Origin: a bacterium
GTDB lineage: Bacteria; CAIWAD01
NCBI GenBank assembly: GCA_030685015.1
Contig: JAUXWS010000013.1
Location: 1 to 64,000, forward strand
Length of the DNA: 64,000 nucleotides
Direction of reading: 5' to 3'
Below the pieces are notes generated by a model. That model was not told the DNA's origin, made no database searches, and worked only from the letters and a program-made list of their open reading frames with translations. Positions 1-9,090 of this stretch are shown in pieces (the stretch's first letter is position 1; each line of letters opens with the position of its first letter). The translations under genes and the position numbers were made by a program.

Positions 1-588
1 GCCCTGCCCGTGCACGATGACTCTGTTGAAGCGCATGGGCAGGGGCGCGGCCAGGGTGTCCCAGCTGCGGCCGCCGTCCATGCTGCGGGCCAGCAGTCCG
101 GCGTCGCCGCCCAGGAGGCCGGTGGCGCCCAGGAAGGAGAGGTCGCGCACCGTGCGCCGGTCGGGCAGGGCGGCCCGGCGGGCGCGGCCCTCGGCGACCA
201 GGTAGACGCGGCCGCTGTCCCCGGCGCAGGCCAGACGCCCCTCGACCAGGGCGGCACAGTGCAGGGGGAGGGCGTCGGGGGCCTCCAGGCGGCGAAAGAG
301 GGAGTCGTCCGCGCTCCAGGCGATCAGTCCGGAATCCCCCACGGCCCACAGGCGGCCCGGCGCCGCCACAAGGGCCGAGACGAAGAGGCCGGTGGGGAGG
401 GGGCGGCGCGCCAGGGGAATGAACTCCGGCCCGGCGGGGGTCGCGCTGTCCCCCTTGGCGGCGATGGCCTTGCCCGGCGCCGCGGCGGGTGGGTCGGCGG
501 CGGGCGCCCCGCCCGGGCCGCTCGCCAGCAACCAGAGAACAAGCAGTGGCAAGAGCCAGGATCGCCTGAGATGCCGGGCAGTGTTCAA
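1..588 (-). CDS. YCF48/BNR-repeat-like exported protein (C-terminus beyond window)
   Basis: A leftward frame open from 588 to the window edge gives at least 196 residues. It starts with TTG at 588, overlapping the stop of the preceding barrel gene (TTGA, 4 nt), so the two are probably translationally coupled. Residues about 11-22 are a hydrophobic signal or anchor segment, followed by an Ala/Pro-rich linker. The body contains repeated short G-D-S-G-type turns and an Asp-box (S-M-D-G-G-R-S-W, about residues 169-176), the signature of BNR/sialidase-type beta-propellers and of YCF48-like assembly factors. It is probably a periplasmic or surface propeller. The substrate is unknown because the C-terminus is missing. 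Confidence 0.6.
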   Translation of the reverse strand, partial: MNTARHLRRSWLLPLLVLWLLASGPGGAPAADPPAAAPGKAIAAKGDSATPAGPEFIPLARRPLPTGLFVSALVAAPGRLWAVGDSGLIAWSADDSLFRRLEAPDALPLHCAALVEGRLACAGDSGRVYLVAEGRARRAALPDRRTVRDLSFLGATGLLGGDAGLLARSMDGGRSWDTLAAPLPMRFNRVIVHGQG

Positions 589-1859
589 AAGGCATGTCCT
601 TGCGCGATGTGGACGTTGAAGCCGTGCGTGGGCGACCAACCCGCGTCGATGCGCCCGACCTCGACGAAGGGGGCGAAGAGGCGCAGTCCCAGGCCGGCGC
701 CGCCCGCGGCCAGCCGGCGGCCGTGGAATTGCTCCTCCCAGACCAGGCCGCCGTCCAGGAAGGCCACCCAACCCAGCCCGAAGTCGATGTGCTGGAAGTA
801 GACCTGCCTGGGCAGCAGCGGGGCGCGCAGTTCGAAGCTGCCGTGGCACAGGCTCCAGCCCGGCCACTGGCCGCCGGCGCCGCTGCGCACCCGGCCGCGC
901 CCGCCAAGATAGTGCTTCATGTACTCGGCGAGGCGTCCCTGCGCCAGGCCGGCGCTCAGGTTGAGGCCCACCGTGAGGCGAGGTCCCAGGGGCGCGAAGC
1001 GGCTGGCCGAGACCTGGACCAGCTGGCCCTGTGGCTGATTGTCCCCTCCCAGGCCGAGGCCCGTGGCCATGGCCCAGGCATGTCCGCCACGGCCGGGGCT
1101 GACGTGGAAATCCGTCGTGTTGCGGTCCAGGCTGAGACTGAGGCCGCCATAGGCGTCGACGCCCCGCGGATTGACCGTGACCTGCTCCCTCCCCGCGCGG
1201 CGGTCGTGCACCACGACCTCCTGCCGGAAAGGATGGAGGCCCAGCCGGGTGTGGCGGTCCAGACGCTGCTGCCAGCCCACCCTCAGCTCGCTGCCGACCC
1301 AGTCGTAGTCGCCCGCCGCCGACCGGGCCTGTCTCCGGTTGTGGTAGAGCGAGACCGCCGGCCGGCGGCCCATGAACCAGGGGTCCTGGAGGTAGACGCT
1401 GTAGGAGAAGCGCCGGCCCGCCTCGACCGCCAGGTCCAGGCGCCGTCCCATGCCGCCCAGGTTGCGGTTCATCAGGCCGCCGCCCCAGGTCCAGCCCAGG
1501 CCGTCCGTGGGCGAGAGGATGGGGTAGGCCAGCCAGCGGGGCCGCTCGTTGACGGCGAACACGATGTCCACCGCCTCCTCCGCGCTGTCCGGATTGACCG
1601 AGACGACCAGGCGGGCGAAGAGGTTGGTGTTCTTGACGGCGCGGGCATCGTCGGCCAGCAGCTCGTCGCTGTAGCCGAAGCCGGCTTTCAACTCCAGCTC
1701 CCGCAGGATGACGGTGCTGTCGGTGTGTTGCAGGCCCAGGCAGCGCACGTGGCGCACCCGCCACTCCGCCCAATCACCCGGCCGCGCCGCCACCTCGCCG
1801 ACGCCCTGGGAGCGGGCCTGGAGAGCGAGCGCCAGCAGGACCCACCACCATTGGCGCAT
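585..1859 (-). CDS. Omp85/BamA-like outer-membrane barrel protein with one POTRA-like domain
   Basis: A 424-residue protein with an N-terminal signal peptide (about residues 1-17). One POTRA-like domain follows (about 33-112, with pattern V-R-H-V-x-C-L-G-L and later N-T-N-L-F). The C-terminal 300 residues alternate aromatic and polar residues as in a transmembrane beta-barrel, ending in a terminal Phe as outer-membrane proteins do. It is much shorter than BamA, which has five POTRAs, so it looks like a small surface-antigen (D15) family member rather than the main assembly factor. It lies 2 nt after the purine nucleoside phosphorylase gene and overlaps the propeller gene downstream. Exact cargo or role is unknown. 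Confidence 0.7.
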   Translation of the reverse strand: MRQWWWVLLALALQARSQGVGEVAARPGDWAEWRVRHVRCLGLQHTDSTVILRELELKAGFGYSDELLADDARAVKNTNLFARLVVSVNPDSAEEAVDIVFAVNERPRWLAYPILSPTDGLGWTWGGGLMNRNLGGMGRRLDLAVEAGRRFSYSVYLQDPWFMGRRPAVSLYHNRRQARSAAGDYDWVGSELRVGWQQRLDRHTRLGLHPFRQEVVVHDRRAGREQVTVNPRGVDAYGGLSLSLDRNTTDFHVSPGRGGHAWAMATGLGLGGDNQPQGQLVQVSASRFAPLGPRLTVGLNLSAGLAQGRLAEYMKHYLGGRGRVRSGAGGQWPGWSLCHGSFELRAPLLPRQVYFQHIDFGLGWVAFLDGGLVWEEQFHGRRLAAGGAGLGLRLFAPFVEVGRIDAGWSPTHGFNVHIAQGHAF

Positions 1860-1861
1860 GG

Positions 1862-2674
1862 TCAGATCCTGGCCAGCAGGGCGGCGAGCAGGCGGGAGAA
1901 GCGTCCGCGGGCCAGCTCGGCCACCTCGGTGACCTCGGCGTGGTCGAGGGGACGCTGCCCCAGGCCCGCCGCGAAATTGGTCACACAGCTGATGGCGATC
2001 ACCGCCAGGCCCAGGTGGCGGGCGGCGATGGTCTCCGGAATCGTGCTCATGCCCACCACGTCGGCGCCCAGGCGGGCCAGCATCCGGATCTCGGCGGGAG
2101 TCTCGTAACTGGGCCCCAGCAAGCCGGCCATCACGCCCGTGGGGAGGGAGATGCCCAGCTCGCGCGCCGTCTCCCGGGCCGTGGCCAACAGCTCGCGGTC
2201 GTAGGGGGCGCTCATGTCGGGAAAGCGGGGTCCGGCCGCCAGGTCGTTGACGCCACGCAAGGGGTTGCGGAACATGAGGTTGATCTGGTCCTCGAGCAGG
2301 ACAAGGTCGCCGGGCGCGAGGCGGCGGTCGATGCCGCCCACGGCGTTGGTGGTGATCAGGCGCCGCACGCCCAGCTCCGCCAGCAGGCGCACGGGGAAGA
2401 CGACTTGATCCTGGCGGTAGCCCTCGTAGGCGTGGACCCGGCCCTTCAAGGCCAGCACGGGCGTGCCTTCCAGGCGTCCGGCGGCCAGGCGGCCGGCGTG
2501 CCCCGGCACGGTCGAGGGCGGGAAATGGGGGATGGCGGCCGTCTCCAGCTCCCGCACGTCCTCCAGATGGTCCACCAGGACGCCCAGGCCGCTGCCCAGC
2601 ACCACGGCGCGGGGTGGCAGCTCGCCCAGGTTCTCCCGCACGAAGGCGGCAGCGCGGCGGATCTCCTCGTTCAT
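1862..2674 (-). CDS. punA: purine nucleoside phosphorylase (trimeric PNP/MTAP family)
   Basis: A 270-residue cytosolic enzyme that phosphorolyses inosine and guanosine to the base plus (deoxy)ribose-1-phosphate. Family motifs are in order: phosphate loop G-S-G-L-G (27-31), H-A-Y-E-G-Y (81-86), T-N-A-V-G-G (109-114), G-P-S-Y-E-T-P-A-E (187-195), G-M-S-T-I-P-E (208-214) and T-N-F-A-A-G (232-237). A Glu in the 195 region and an Asn near 232 fit guanine/hypoxanthine specificity rather than methylthioadenosine. It sits 19 nt behind the nucleoside transporter in a salvage operon (cdd-udk-tdk-nupC-punA), which supports the assignment. Length is normal for the family. Confidence 0.93.
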   Translation of the reverse strand: MNEEIRRAAAFVRENLGELPPRAVVLGSGLGVLVDHLEDVRELETAAIPHFPPSTVPGHAGRLAAGRLEGTPVLALKGRVHAYEGYRQDQVVFPVRLLAELGVRRLITTNAVGGIDRRLAPGDLVLLEDQINLMFRNPLRGVNDLAAGPRFPDMSAPYDRELLATARETARELGISLPTGVMAGLLGPSYETPAEIRMLARLGADVVGMSTIPETIAARHLGLAVIAISCVTNFAAGLGQRPLDHAEVTEVAELARGRFSRLLAALLARI

Positions 2675-2693
2675 GGCCGGGCGTCCTTTCCCC

Positions 2694-3995
2694 TCATCCC
2701 AGCATCAGGCCGGCCACGCAGGCGGTCAGCCAGCTGGCGATGGCCCCCCCGAACATGGCGCGCAGGCCCAGCCGCGCCAGGTCCCCGCGCCGCTCGGGAG
2801 CCAGGGCGCTGATGCCGCCGATCTGGATCCCGATGGAGCTGAAGTTGGCGAAGCCGCACATGGCGTAGGTGGCGATCACCTCGGCCCGCGGACCGATCAC
2901 CCCGTCATGGATCAGCTCGGCCAGGGCGGCGAAGCCGACGAACTCGTTGACCGAGAGCTTGATGCCCAGCAGGTTGCCCACTTGGGCGGCGTCCTGCCAG
3001 GGCACGCCCATGAGAAAAGCGAGGGGGGCGAGCAGGGTGCCAAAGAAGGTGCGCAGGCTGCCGGGCAGGAAGCCGGCGTACTCGCCCGAGGGCAGCGCCG
3101 CCCCGCCCAGGAGGCGGCCGTCGATCCAACCGTCCAGCGCGCCCAGGATCCAGTCCGCCAGCGCGATGAGCGAGATGAAGGCGATGAGCATGGCGGCCAC
3201 GTTGGCGGCCAGCTTGAGTCCGTCCGTGGTGCCGCGCGCCGCGGCGTCCACCACATTGTCCCCGGTGTCGATGCGGGGCAGTTCGGCCTTGCCCATCGTC
3301 TGCGACAGCTCCGTCTCGGGCTCGAGGATCTTGCCCACGACCAGGGCGGCGGGGGCGCTGAGGACGGAGGCCACCACCAGATGTCCGGCGTTCACGCCCA
3401 TGGCGATGTAGCCCGCCAGCACGCCGCCGGCGATGGTGGCGAAGCCGCCCACCATCACGGTGAGCAGCTCCGAGCGCGTCATCCCGGCGAGGAAGGGCTT
3501 GATCAGCAGCGGCGCCTCCGTCTGCCCGACAAAGATGTTGGCCGTGCAGCTCAGCGTCTCCGATCCGCTCGTCCCCATCACGCGCTGCATGACGCGGGCC
3601 AGGCCCTTGATCACGATCTGCATCACGCCCAGGTGGTAGAGGATGGACATGAAAGCGGAGAAGAAGATGATGGTTGGCAGCACCTTGAAGGCGAACTGGA
3701 AGCCGAAGCCCGGCCAGAAGCCGCCCTCCGGGAAGAAATGGCGGGGATCGGCCAGGTTGCCGAAGAGGAAGGCGGCCCCCTTGTCCGAAAGGGCAAGGAA
3801 GGAGGCGACGCCGTCGGAGAACCAGCGGAAGGCGGCGCGTCCGGGCTCCCACCAGAGGAGCAGGCCGCCCAGGACCAGCTGCAGGGCCATGCCGCTGAGG
3901 ACCGGCTTGAGGCGCACGGCGCGTCGCCGGCTGGACATCAGCCAGGCGATGCCGAGCAGCGCCACCATGCCGACCAGGCTCATCAGACGTTCCAC
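2694..3995 (-). CDS. nupC: concentrative nucleoside transporter (CNT/NupC family)
   Basis: A 433-residue inner-membrane protein with many hydrophobic segments and the CNT signatures G-Q-T-E-A-P (region of residues about 152-157) and N-E-F-V-G-F-A-A-L (about 350-358). Members import nucleosides using a Na+ or H+ gradient. The start is GTG at 3995 with a GGGAGG ribosome site 8 nt upstream. Only a few bases separate it from the thymidine kinase stop. Its place between kinases/deaminase and the phosphorylase makes nucleoside import for salvage the clear role. Substrate range and coupling ion cannot be read from sequence. Confidence 0.93.
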   Translation of the reverse strand: MERLMSLVGMVALLGIAWLMSSRRRAVRLKPVLSGMALQLVLGGLLLWWEPGRAAFRWFSDGVASFLALSDKGAAFLFGNLADPRHFFPEGGFWPGFGFQFAFKVLPTIIFFSAFMSILYHLGVMQIVIKGLARVMQRVMGTSGSETLSCTANIFVGQTEAPLLIKPFLAGMTRSELLTVMVGGFATIAGGVLAGYIAMGVNAGHLVVASVLSAPAALVVGKILEPETELSQTMGKAELPRIDTGDNVVDAAARGTTDGLKLAANVAAMLIAFISLIALADWILGALDGWIDGRLLGGAALPSGEYAGFLPGSLRTFFGTLLAPLAFLMGVPWQDAAQVGNLLGIKLSVNEFVGFAALAELIHDGVIGPRAEVIATYAMCGFANFSSIGIQIGGISALAPERRGDLARLGLRAMFGGAIASWLTACVAGLMLG

Positions 3996-3997
3996 GA

Positions 3998-4618
3998 TCA
4001 GGCCTCCCGCTGGCGGTCCTTCTCCTGCTCCGGCTCCAGGTCGAAAAGGCGCAGCTGCTCCTCGTCAGGAACCTGGAAACACTGCCGGCAGCGCGCCTCG
4101 TAGAGGTCGGCGGCGCCCAGCAGCACCTGCTCCCGGCTCAGGGTCTTGCGCTGGGAGAAGTTGGCCGGGTTGCCGCACACGACGCAGATGGCGTGCTGCT
4201 TGGTGACGAACTCGGCCACGGCCATCAGCCGCGGCATGGGGCCGAAGGGCTCGCCCCGCCAGTCCTTGTCCAGCCCGGCCACCACCACGCGCCGTCCGGC
4301 GCGGGCCAGTTCCTCGCAGACGGGGACCAGCTCGGCGTCGAAGAACTGGGCCTCGTCCACCCCCACCACCTCGGCGTTGCCGGCCAGCTCGCTGATCTGG
4401 CGGGCGCGCGCCACCGCCAGGCTGGCGAGGCTCTGCTCGTTGTGGCTGACGATGTCGATCCGGCTGTAGCGCGTGTCCAGCGCCGGCTTGAAGATCTGCA
4501 CGCCCTTGCGGGCGATGCGGGCCAGCCGCAGGCGGCGGATCAACTCCTCCGTCTTGCCGCTGTACATGCTGCCGCAGATGACCTCGATCCAACCGCAGCC
4601 CGGTCTCATGAACTGCAT
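3998..4618 (-). CDS. tdk: thymidine kinase (type II)
   Basis: A 206-residue kinase that makes dTMP from thymidine. It carries the P-loop G-S-M-Y-S-G-K-T (16-23), the D-E-A-Q-F-F Walker-B region (about 88-93) and the C-x-x-C pairs of the zinc lasso (C-V-V-C-G and C-R-Q-C). I chose ATG 4618 over a longer upstream frame because a GAGG site lies 5-8 nt upstream and the residues before it are only the out-of-frame shadow of udk. A second ATG three codons downstream is also possible. It starts 7 nt after the udk stop. Confidence 0.95.
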   Translation of the reverse strand: MQFMRPGCGWIEVICGSMYSGKTEELIRRLRLARIARKGVQIFKPALDTRYSRIDIVSHNEQSLASLAVARARQISELAGNAEVVGVDEAQFFDAELVPVCEELARAGRRVVVAGLDKDWRGEPFGPMPRLMAVAEFVTKQHAICVVCGNPANFSQRKTLSREQVLLGAADLYEARCRQCFQVPDEEQLRLFDLEPEQEKDRQREA

Positions 4619-4625
4619 GGCGGCC

Positions 4626-5252
4626 TCACTCGCGCAGCAGGCTGGCGATCTTCGTCTGCAGCAGATCGATCGCCACCAGGTTCTGCCCCCCCTGGGGGAT
4701 GATGATGTCGGCGAAGCGCTTGGTGGGCTCCACAAACTGCAGGTGCATGGGCGCCACCACCGTCTCGTACTGCTCGATGACACCGTCCAGGGAGCGGCCG
4801 CGCTCCTTCACGTCGCGGCGCAGGCGGCGGATGAAGCGCACGTCGGCGTCGGCGTCCACGAAGACGCGGATGTCCATCTTGCGGCGCAGGAGCGGATCAT
4901 GGAGGACGAGGATGCCCTCGAGGATCACGCAGAGATGGTTCTCCATGTGGACGACCCGGTCCCGGCTGCGGGCGTGCTGGGCGTAGTCGTAGACGGGCAT
5001 GTCGATCCCCTCGCCACGCAGCAGCCGGCGCACGTGGTCCCCCAGGAGGGCGTGGTCGAAGGCGTCGGGATGGTCGTAATTGATGCGGGTCCGCTCCTCG
5101 AGCGGCAGGTCCCAGTTGTCGTTGTAGTAGCTGTCCTGCTCCAGGATGGCGACGCGCTCGCTGCCGATCCGCTCCACCAGGGTGCGGGCGACCAGCGTCT
5201 TGCCGGAGCCCGTGCCTCCGGCGATGCCGATGAGGATGGGACGACGCTTCAT
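4626..5252 (-). CDS. udk: uridine kinase
   Basis: A 208-residue enzyme that phosphorylates uridine and cytidine to UMP and CMP. The P-loop G-G-T-G-S-G-K-T is at about residues 11-18, followed by D-S-Y-Y-N (about 41-45), Y-D-H-P-D-A-F-D (about 59-66) and the lid R-R-L-R-R-D (about 145). Length is typical. ATG 5252 overlaps the cdd stop by 4 nt (ATGA). A longer frame upstream is an artefact of reading cdd out of frame. Confidence 0.95.
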   Translation of the reverse strand: MKRRPILIGIAGGTGSGKTLVARTLVERIGSERVAILEQDSYYNDNWDLPLEERTRINYDHPDAFDHALLGDHVRRLLRGEGIDMPVYDYAQHARSRDRVVHMENHLCVILEGILVLHDPLLRRKMDIRVFVDADADVRFIRRLRRDVKERGRSLDGVIEQYETVVAPMHLQFVEPTKRFADIIIPQGGQNLVAIDLLQTKIASLLRE

Positions 5253-5653
5253 GGCTGGGCCAGGAAGTGCTGGTCGAAGCTGTGGGGGTAGAGTTCGTCC
5301 AGCCCCAGCGTGAGGTGATCCGTGCGGTTGGCCATGAGCACAAGCAGGCCGGGGGCGTAGTCGGCCAGCACCTGGCGGCAGGCCCCGCAGGGCGGACAGA
5401 CGCGGGGCGCCTCCGCCACGATGGCGATGCGGCGGAAAGAGCGCGCCCCGGCCGCCAGCGCCGTGAAGAGGGCGATCCGCTCCGCGCAGCAGGTCAAGCC
5501 GTAGGAGCTGGACTCCACGTTGCAGCCCGTGTAGACGGCGCCGTCCGCGCACTCCAGCGCCGCTCCCACGGCGAACCCGCTGTAGGGGCAGCAGGCCTGC
5601 TCGCGGGCCACCCAGGCCTGTTGCAGCAGCATCTCGTCGGAAGGCCGGGCCAT
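5249..5653 (-). CDS. cdd: cytidine deaminase
   Basis: A 134-residue homotetrameric-type cytidine deaminase converting (deoxy)cytidine to (deoxy)uridine. Zinc-site motifs are clear: C-N-V-E-S-S-S-Y-G-L-T-C-C-A-E-R (about 44-59, containing the catalytic C-A-E) and C-P-P-C-G-A-C-R-Q (about 86-94). ATG 5653 follows a GGGAG site. It is the first gene of the leftward salvage operon, and a TACCTTG box lies 48 nt upstream (5701-5707). Confidence 0.96.
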   Translation of the reverse strand: MARPSDEMLLQQAWVAREQACCPYSGFAVGAALECADGAVYTGCNVESSSYGLTCCAERIALFTALAAGARSFRRIAIVAEAPRVCPPCGACRQVLADYAPGLLVLMANRTDHLTLGLDELYPHSFDQHFLAQP

Positions 5654-5700
5654 GGGTTGTCTCCCGCTTGGGCAGCCTGTGTCACAGCGAATCCGGCGGC

Positions 5701-5707
5701 CAAGGTA
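5701..5707 (-). promoter_or_regulatory. candidate -7 box (TACCTTG) of the cdd operon
   Basis: On the minus strand TACCTTG lies 47 nt before the cdd ATG and fits the TAnnTTG pattern seen before other genes here. No TTG is found at the usual 19-21 nt spacing upstream, so only one box is supported. Confidence 0.35.
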
Positions 5708-5739
5708 GCAAAGCCCGGCTCCCGCGGATCGGCGGCGGC

Positions 5740-6291
5740 TCAGGCCTGCTCGTCCTCGCGCAACACCTGGGCCTCGAAGACAAGCAAACGGCAGCCCTCC
5801 CCGCGCCAGGCGTCGGGCGGCAGGCCGGCCTTGACGGAGAGATGGGCCAGGGTCTCCTCGCGGGTCCAGCCCTGCCCGGTGGCCACCTGCGGCAGGTAGA
5901 CGGCCCGCCGGCCCCCCTGCTCGAGCACGATCCCGTGCCGCCCGACCTGGATCTCGTCCGGCCCGGCCACCGCGCGGGCCGGGCCCAGGAGGCTGATCTC
6001 GACGGCGCACTGGGGCCACTCCGCTGGCTTGAGGGCGGGGAAGCGGGGATCCTCGCAGGCGGCGGAGCGGGCCAACGACGGCAGCAGGCGCCACAAGGGC
6101 TGGTCCGCCTCCAGCTGTCCGATGCAGCCGCGCAGGTGGCCCGCCTTGTGCAGGCTGACAAAGGCCCCGGCCCGCTGCTCCAGTCCGGGGACGGGCTGAT
6201 CGGCGACCATGCGGCCCTCCAGCGCCTGCTCGATGCTGCGACGCGCCAGGCCAAGGGCGGCCCGGGCCGCCTCTCTCGTCAGGGGTGTCAT
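5740..6291 (-). CDS. AMMECR1 domain protein (AmmeMemoRadiSam protein A type)
   Basis: A 183-residue protein with the AMMECR1 hallmark L-R-G-C-I-G (about residues 53-58), the D-P-R-F-P stretch (about 81-85) and the downstream L-P-Q-V-A-T-G-Q-G-W-T segment. Family members often occur with a Memo-like protein and a radical SAM enzyme, but neither partner is seen nearby. The biochemical activity of the family is not established. ATG 6291 overlaps the stop of the aminotransferase gene (ATGA), so the two are probably coupled. Confidence 0.85.
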   Translation of the reverse strand: MTPLTREAARAALGLARRSIEQALEGRMVADQPVPGLEQRAGAFVSLHKAGHLRGCIGQLEADQPLWRLLPSLARSAACEDPRFPALKPAEWPQCAVEISLLGPARAVAGPDEIQVGRHGIVLEQGGRRAVYLPQVATGQGWTREETLAHLSVKAGLPPDAWRGEGCRLLVFEAQVLREDEQA

Positions 6292-7460
6292 GCCATGCCT
6301 CCATCAAGCAAGCGGTCCATCGTCGCGAGGGTCTCCTCCAGGTCCGCCATGGCATGGGCGGGGAAATGGGCCAGGCGCAGGCTGGTGCCGCGCCAGTCGC
6401 CATAGCCGCCGCCCACCACGATCCCCTCGCGCCGCAGGGCCTGTTCCAGGCCGGCCAGGGACCCGCCGTCACGCCGGGCCACGGCCGTCACGGTCAGGGA
6501 GCGGTCGACGGGATGGGGCACGGCCGGGCGGAGGACGGGATGACGATCCAGCCAGGCCACGCACCGGTCGCGCATGGCGCGGCAGCGCTCCTCCACCGGC
6601 GCCGCCCCCTCCTCCGCCAACCGCTCGGCCGCCGCGGAGAGGAGGGCCAGACCCAGCGAGTTGGGCGTGCAGGGCGTCTGGTGGCGGCGGGCGTTGTCCT
6701 CCAGGCGTGAGAAGGAGAACCAGGCGCCCGTGTCCCGGCCCTCCGCCTCCAGCTCCCGGGCGCGCTCCAGGGCCCGCGGACCCGCGGCGATGACGGCCAG
6801 GCCGGGCGGACAGCCGAAGGCCTTCTGCACGCTGAAGAACCAAAGGTCGGCCTTGGCCCAGGGAAGCCGCTGGGCCCCCGCGCTTGAGACGCAGTCCACC
6901 AGGCGCAGGGAGTCGGCCGCGGGCAGCAGATCCAGCGGAAGGGCGGTGCCGGCCGCCGTCTCGTTGTGGCAGAGCAGCCAGGCTTCCGCCTCGCGCCAGG
7001 CCGTGCTCCCAAACAGGTGGTCCACCCGGCGCCCGGGTCCGGCCGCCCGCCATCCCTCCAGGCTGCTGCCTGTTTCCAGCCGTGTCAGGGCCGCCTCACG
7101 CCCGATCAGGGCCGCCACCTGGGCGAAACGCTCGCCGAAGGCTCCGGCGACCAGGGCGGCGCAGCGGCGGCGCACCAGGTTGCGCAGGACCAGTTCCATG
7201 GCATAGGTGGCGGACGAGACATAGTAGAGCCGGAATTCGTCGGGCAAGGCCAGGCAGCGACGCAATCGGGCGTCCAGCTCCCTCATCAGGCCCGTGAACT
7301 CGGGGGAGCGGTGGTTCAGCCCGGCCAGGCCGGATGAGAGGAAGCGGGCCGCCGCCGCCGGGACCAGCGGCAGCAGCTGGGATGGTCCGGGCGCCAGGTT
7401 GATCCGGACCGGCCTGTCATCAGCGCTGGGCACGGGCCTCGCCGGGTCCCCAGCGGCCAT
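6288..7460 (-). CDS. class V aminotransferase, phosphoserine aminotransferase-like
   Basis: A 390-residue PLP enzyme of fold type I. The N-terminus has the SerC-like N-L-A-P-G-P-S-Q-L-L-P motif (about 20-30), the middle has C-H-N-E-T-A-A-G-T-A (about 164-173), and the Schiff-base lysine is in F-F-S-V-Q-K-A-F-G-C-P-P-G (about 209-221). Closest in layout to phosphoserine aminotransferases, but a true SerC role cannot be separated from other small class V aminotransferases by eye. ATG 7460 overlaps the 3' end of the nucleotidase by 41 nt; an in-frame GTG at 7433 is an alternative start. Confidence 0.75.
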   Translation of the reverse strand: MAAGDPARPVPSADDRPVRINLAPGPSQLLPLVPAAAARFLSSGLAGLNHRSPEFTGLMRELDARLRRCLALPDEFRLYYVSSATYAMELVLRNLVRRRCAALVAGAFGERFAQVAALIGREAALTRLETGSSLEGWRAAGPGRRVDHLFGSTAWREAEAWLLCHNETAAGTALPLDLLPAADSLRLVDCVSSAGAQRLPWAKADLWFFSVQKAFGCPPGLAVIAAGPRALERARELEAEGRDTGAWFSFSRLEDNARRHQTPCTPNSLGLALLSAAAERLAEEGAAPVEERCRAMRDRCVAWLDRHPVLRPAVPHPVDRSLTVTAVARRDGGSLAGLEQALRREGIVVGGGYGDWRGTSLRLAHFPAHAMADLEETLATMDRLLDGGMA

Positions 7461-8940
7461 CCAACACGGGCGTGATCACCCGCTCGTTCCGGGCCCGGGC
7501 CGTCAGCAGGTCGCGGTCCAGCTGACCCGTGCGCGTGACGGCGAGGAGGGAGTCGGCCGGTTGGCGCAGCTGGTCCCACACGTAGTCGCTCAGCGCCACC
7601 CGGTAGCGGCGCTGGTCCTCCAGGGGGCGGCCGCCCGCCAGGAAGCCATCCGGGCGCCCCTGCCCATCAGCGGAGACTCGCAGGCCGTCGAAGTGGAGAT
7701 GCTGGCCGCCCCGTTCGACTTGATCAAGGAAGATGCTCCGGATCCGCTCTCCGCTCAGGGGGACGACGAGGATCTCGTTGCCAAAGGGCGCGATCTCCCA
7801 GAGGTCGCGCCGGGAGACGGGGCCGGCCGGCAGATCCTTGCGGATGCCGCCACTGTTCCACAGCCCGATGTCGGCCTTGGTCCCCTGCCGGATGGCGGCG
7901 CAAAGCCAGTTCCCCAGGTTCGACTCGCCGCGGCTGTTGCGCCGCCAGGCTCCGTCCAGATCGGCCACCACTTCGCCCAACTGGGCATTGACCTCACGCT
8001 CCTGGGCGGCCACCAGCTCAGCCACATCCGAGGCCGGCTCGGCGGTGCCGGCCAGCACGGAAAGCAAACCGCCGCGGATGCGCACGATCCCTTTGCCCTT
8101 GACCACATCAAGGGTGTCCACGCCCAGGAAGCGGCCCTGATCGCCCGCCTGGACGATCCAGCTGTCGCCCACCCGGACCGGTTTCTCCAACACGGTGTGG
8201 CTGTGGGCGCCCACGATGAGATCAAAGCCGGGCACGGCCAGGGCCAGCAGGCTGTCCTCTTCGAAACCGCGGTGTGACAAGCAGATCCGCAGGTCGACAG
8301 CCGCCATCTTGCTCAACCAGCGACGCGCCACGGCGTGGGAGGAATCCACCTTGACGCCCACCACATGTCGCGGTTGGCAGAGCTGGTGGAGATGATCCGA
8401 GTTGAGTCCCAGGATCGCCACCTGCAAGCCGTTGCGGTTGATGATCAAGTCAGCCGGCAGGTAGGGCTGAAGCCGTCCCACCATCATGACGTTGGCCTGC
8501 AATACAGGGAAGGAGGCGCGATCCAGCGCCAGGCGCTGGGCCTCCATGCCGTGATCGAACTCATGGTTTCCCAGGACCATGGCATCGGGGGCCAGCAGGT
8601 TCAAGACTTCGATGCAGGCCAAACCCTGCGTCAGGCTGGAGATGGGTGTGCCGGTGAAGACGTCGCCACCATCCAGATAGATCGTGCGCCCATCATTCTC
8701 TTGACGATATTTCCGCACCAAGCCGGCCAGGACCGGCGCCCCGCCCAGCTCCACCACGGCGCCGTCCGCCTGCACCAAGGAGCGTGGGGCGAACCAGGCA
8801 TGTATATCATTGGTGTGCAATAGGATGATCTGGGTCTCGCGCGTGCCGCAGGAGAAGAGGAGGCCGAGGCACAATCCGGCCAACAGCAGTCGATGGGCCG
8901 ATCGAGCGGAATGCCGGATACCACTGATATTCTGAACCAC
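7420..8940 (-). CDS. 5'-nucleotidase/metallophosphoesterase lipoprotein
   Basis: A 506-residue protein. The signal peptide ends in a lipobox (L-L-F-S-C, Cys about residue 31), predicting a lipid-anchored periplasmic protein. The metallophosphatase motifs are H-T-N-D-I-H-A-W (about 41-48), D-G-G-D-V-F-T-G-T-P, G-N-H-E-F-D-H-G and G-A-H-S-H-T; a 5'-nucleotidase C-terminal domain follows (N-S-G-G-I-R). It likely dephosphorylates nucleotides or UDP-sugars outside the cytoplasm, feeding nucleosides to the CNT transporter encoded nearby (inference). Start is GTG 8940 with GAGG 8 nt upstream. Confidence 0.88.
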   Translation of the reverse strand: MVQNISGIRHSARSAHRLLLAGLCLGLLFSCGTRETQIILLHTNDIHAWFAPRSLVQADGAVVELGGAPVLAGLVRKYRQENDGRTIYLDGGDVFTGTPISSLTQGLACIEVLNLLAPDAMVLGNHEFDHGMEAQRLALDRASFPVLQANVMMVGRLQPYLPADLIINRNGLQVAILGLNSDHLHQLCQPRHVVGVKVDSSHAVARRWLSKMAAVDLRICLSHRGFEEDSLLALAVPGFDLIVGAHSHTVLEKPVRVGDSWIVQAGDQGRFLGVDTLDVVKGKGIVRIRGGLLSVLAGTAEPASDVAELVAAQEREVNAQLGEVVADLDGAWRRNSRGESNLGNWLCAAIRQGTKADIGLWNSGGIRKDLPAGPVSRRDLWEIAPFGNEILVVPLSGERIRSIFLDQVERGGQHLHFDGLRVSADGQGRPDGFLAGGRPLEDQRRYRVALSDYVWDQLRQPADSLLAVTRTGQLDRDLLTARARNERVITPVLDGRWGPGEARAQR

Positions 8941-9090
8941 TGCGGGGCCTCACAAATTTGCGATCCGATGGAACCTCGCCACGATCCGAAGGTATAAAAC
9001 GCCCTGACTTCGATGGAATCGGGGTCGTTGCTTCCGCCTCACCAACCTCCGACATGCCGCCCTGCGGCACTTACCTGTCCAGTGACAAGC

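Noticed and set aside
594-2108. Plus-strand frame of 504 codons across the barrel and phosphorylase genes
   Set aside because: Spans two well-supported minus-strand genes and their junction; composition is that of an antisense shadow.
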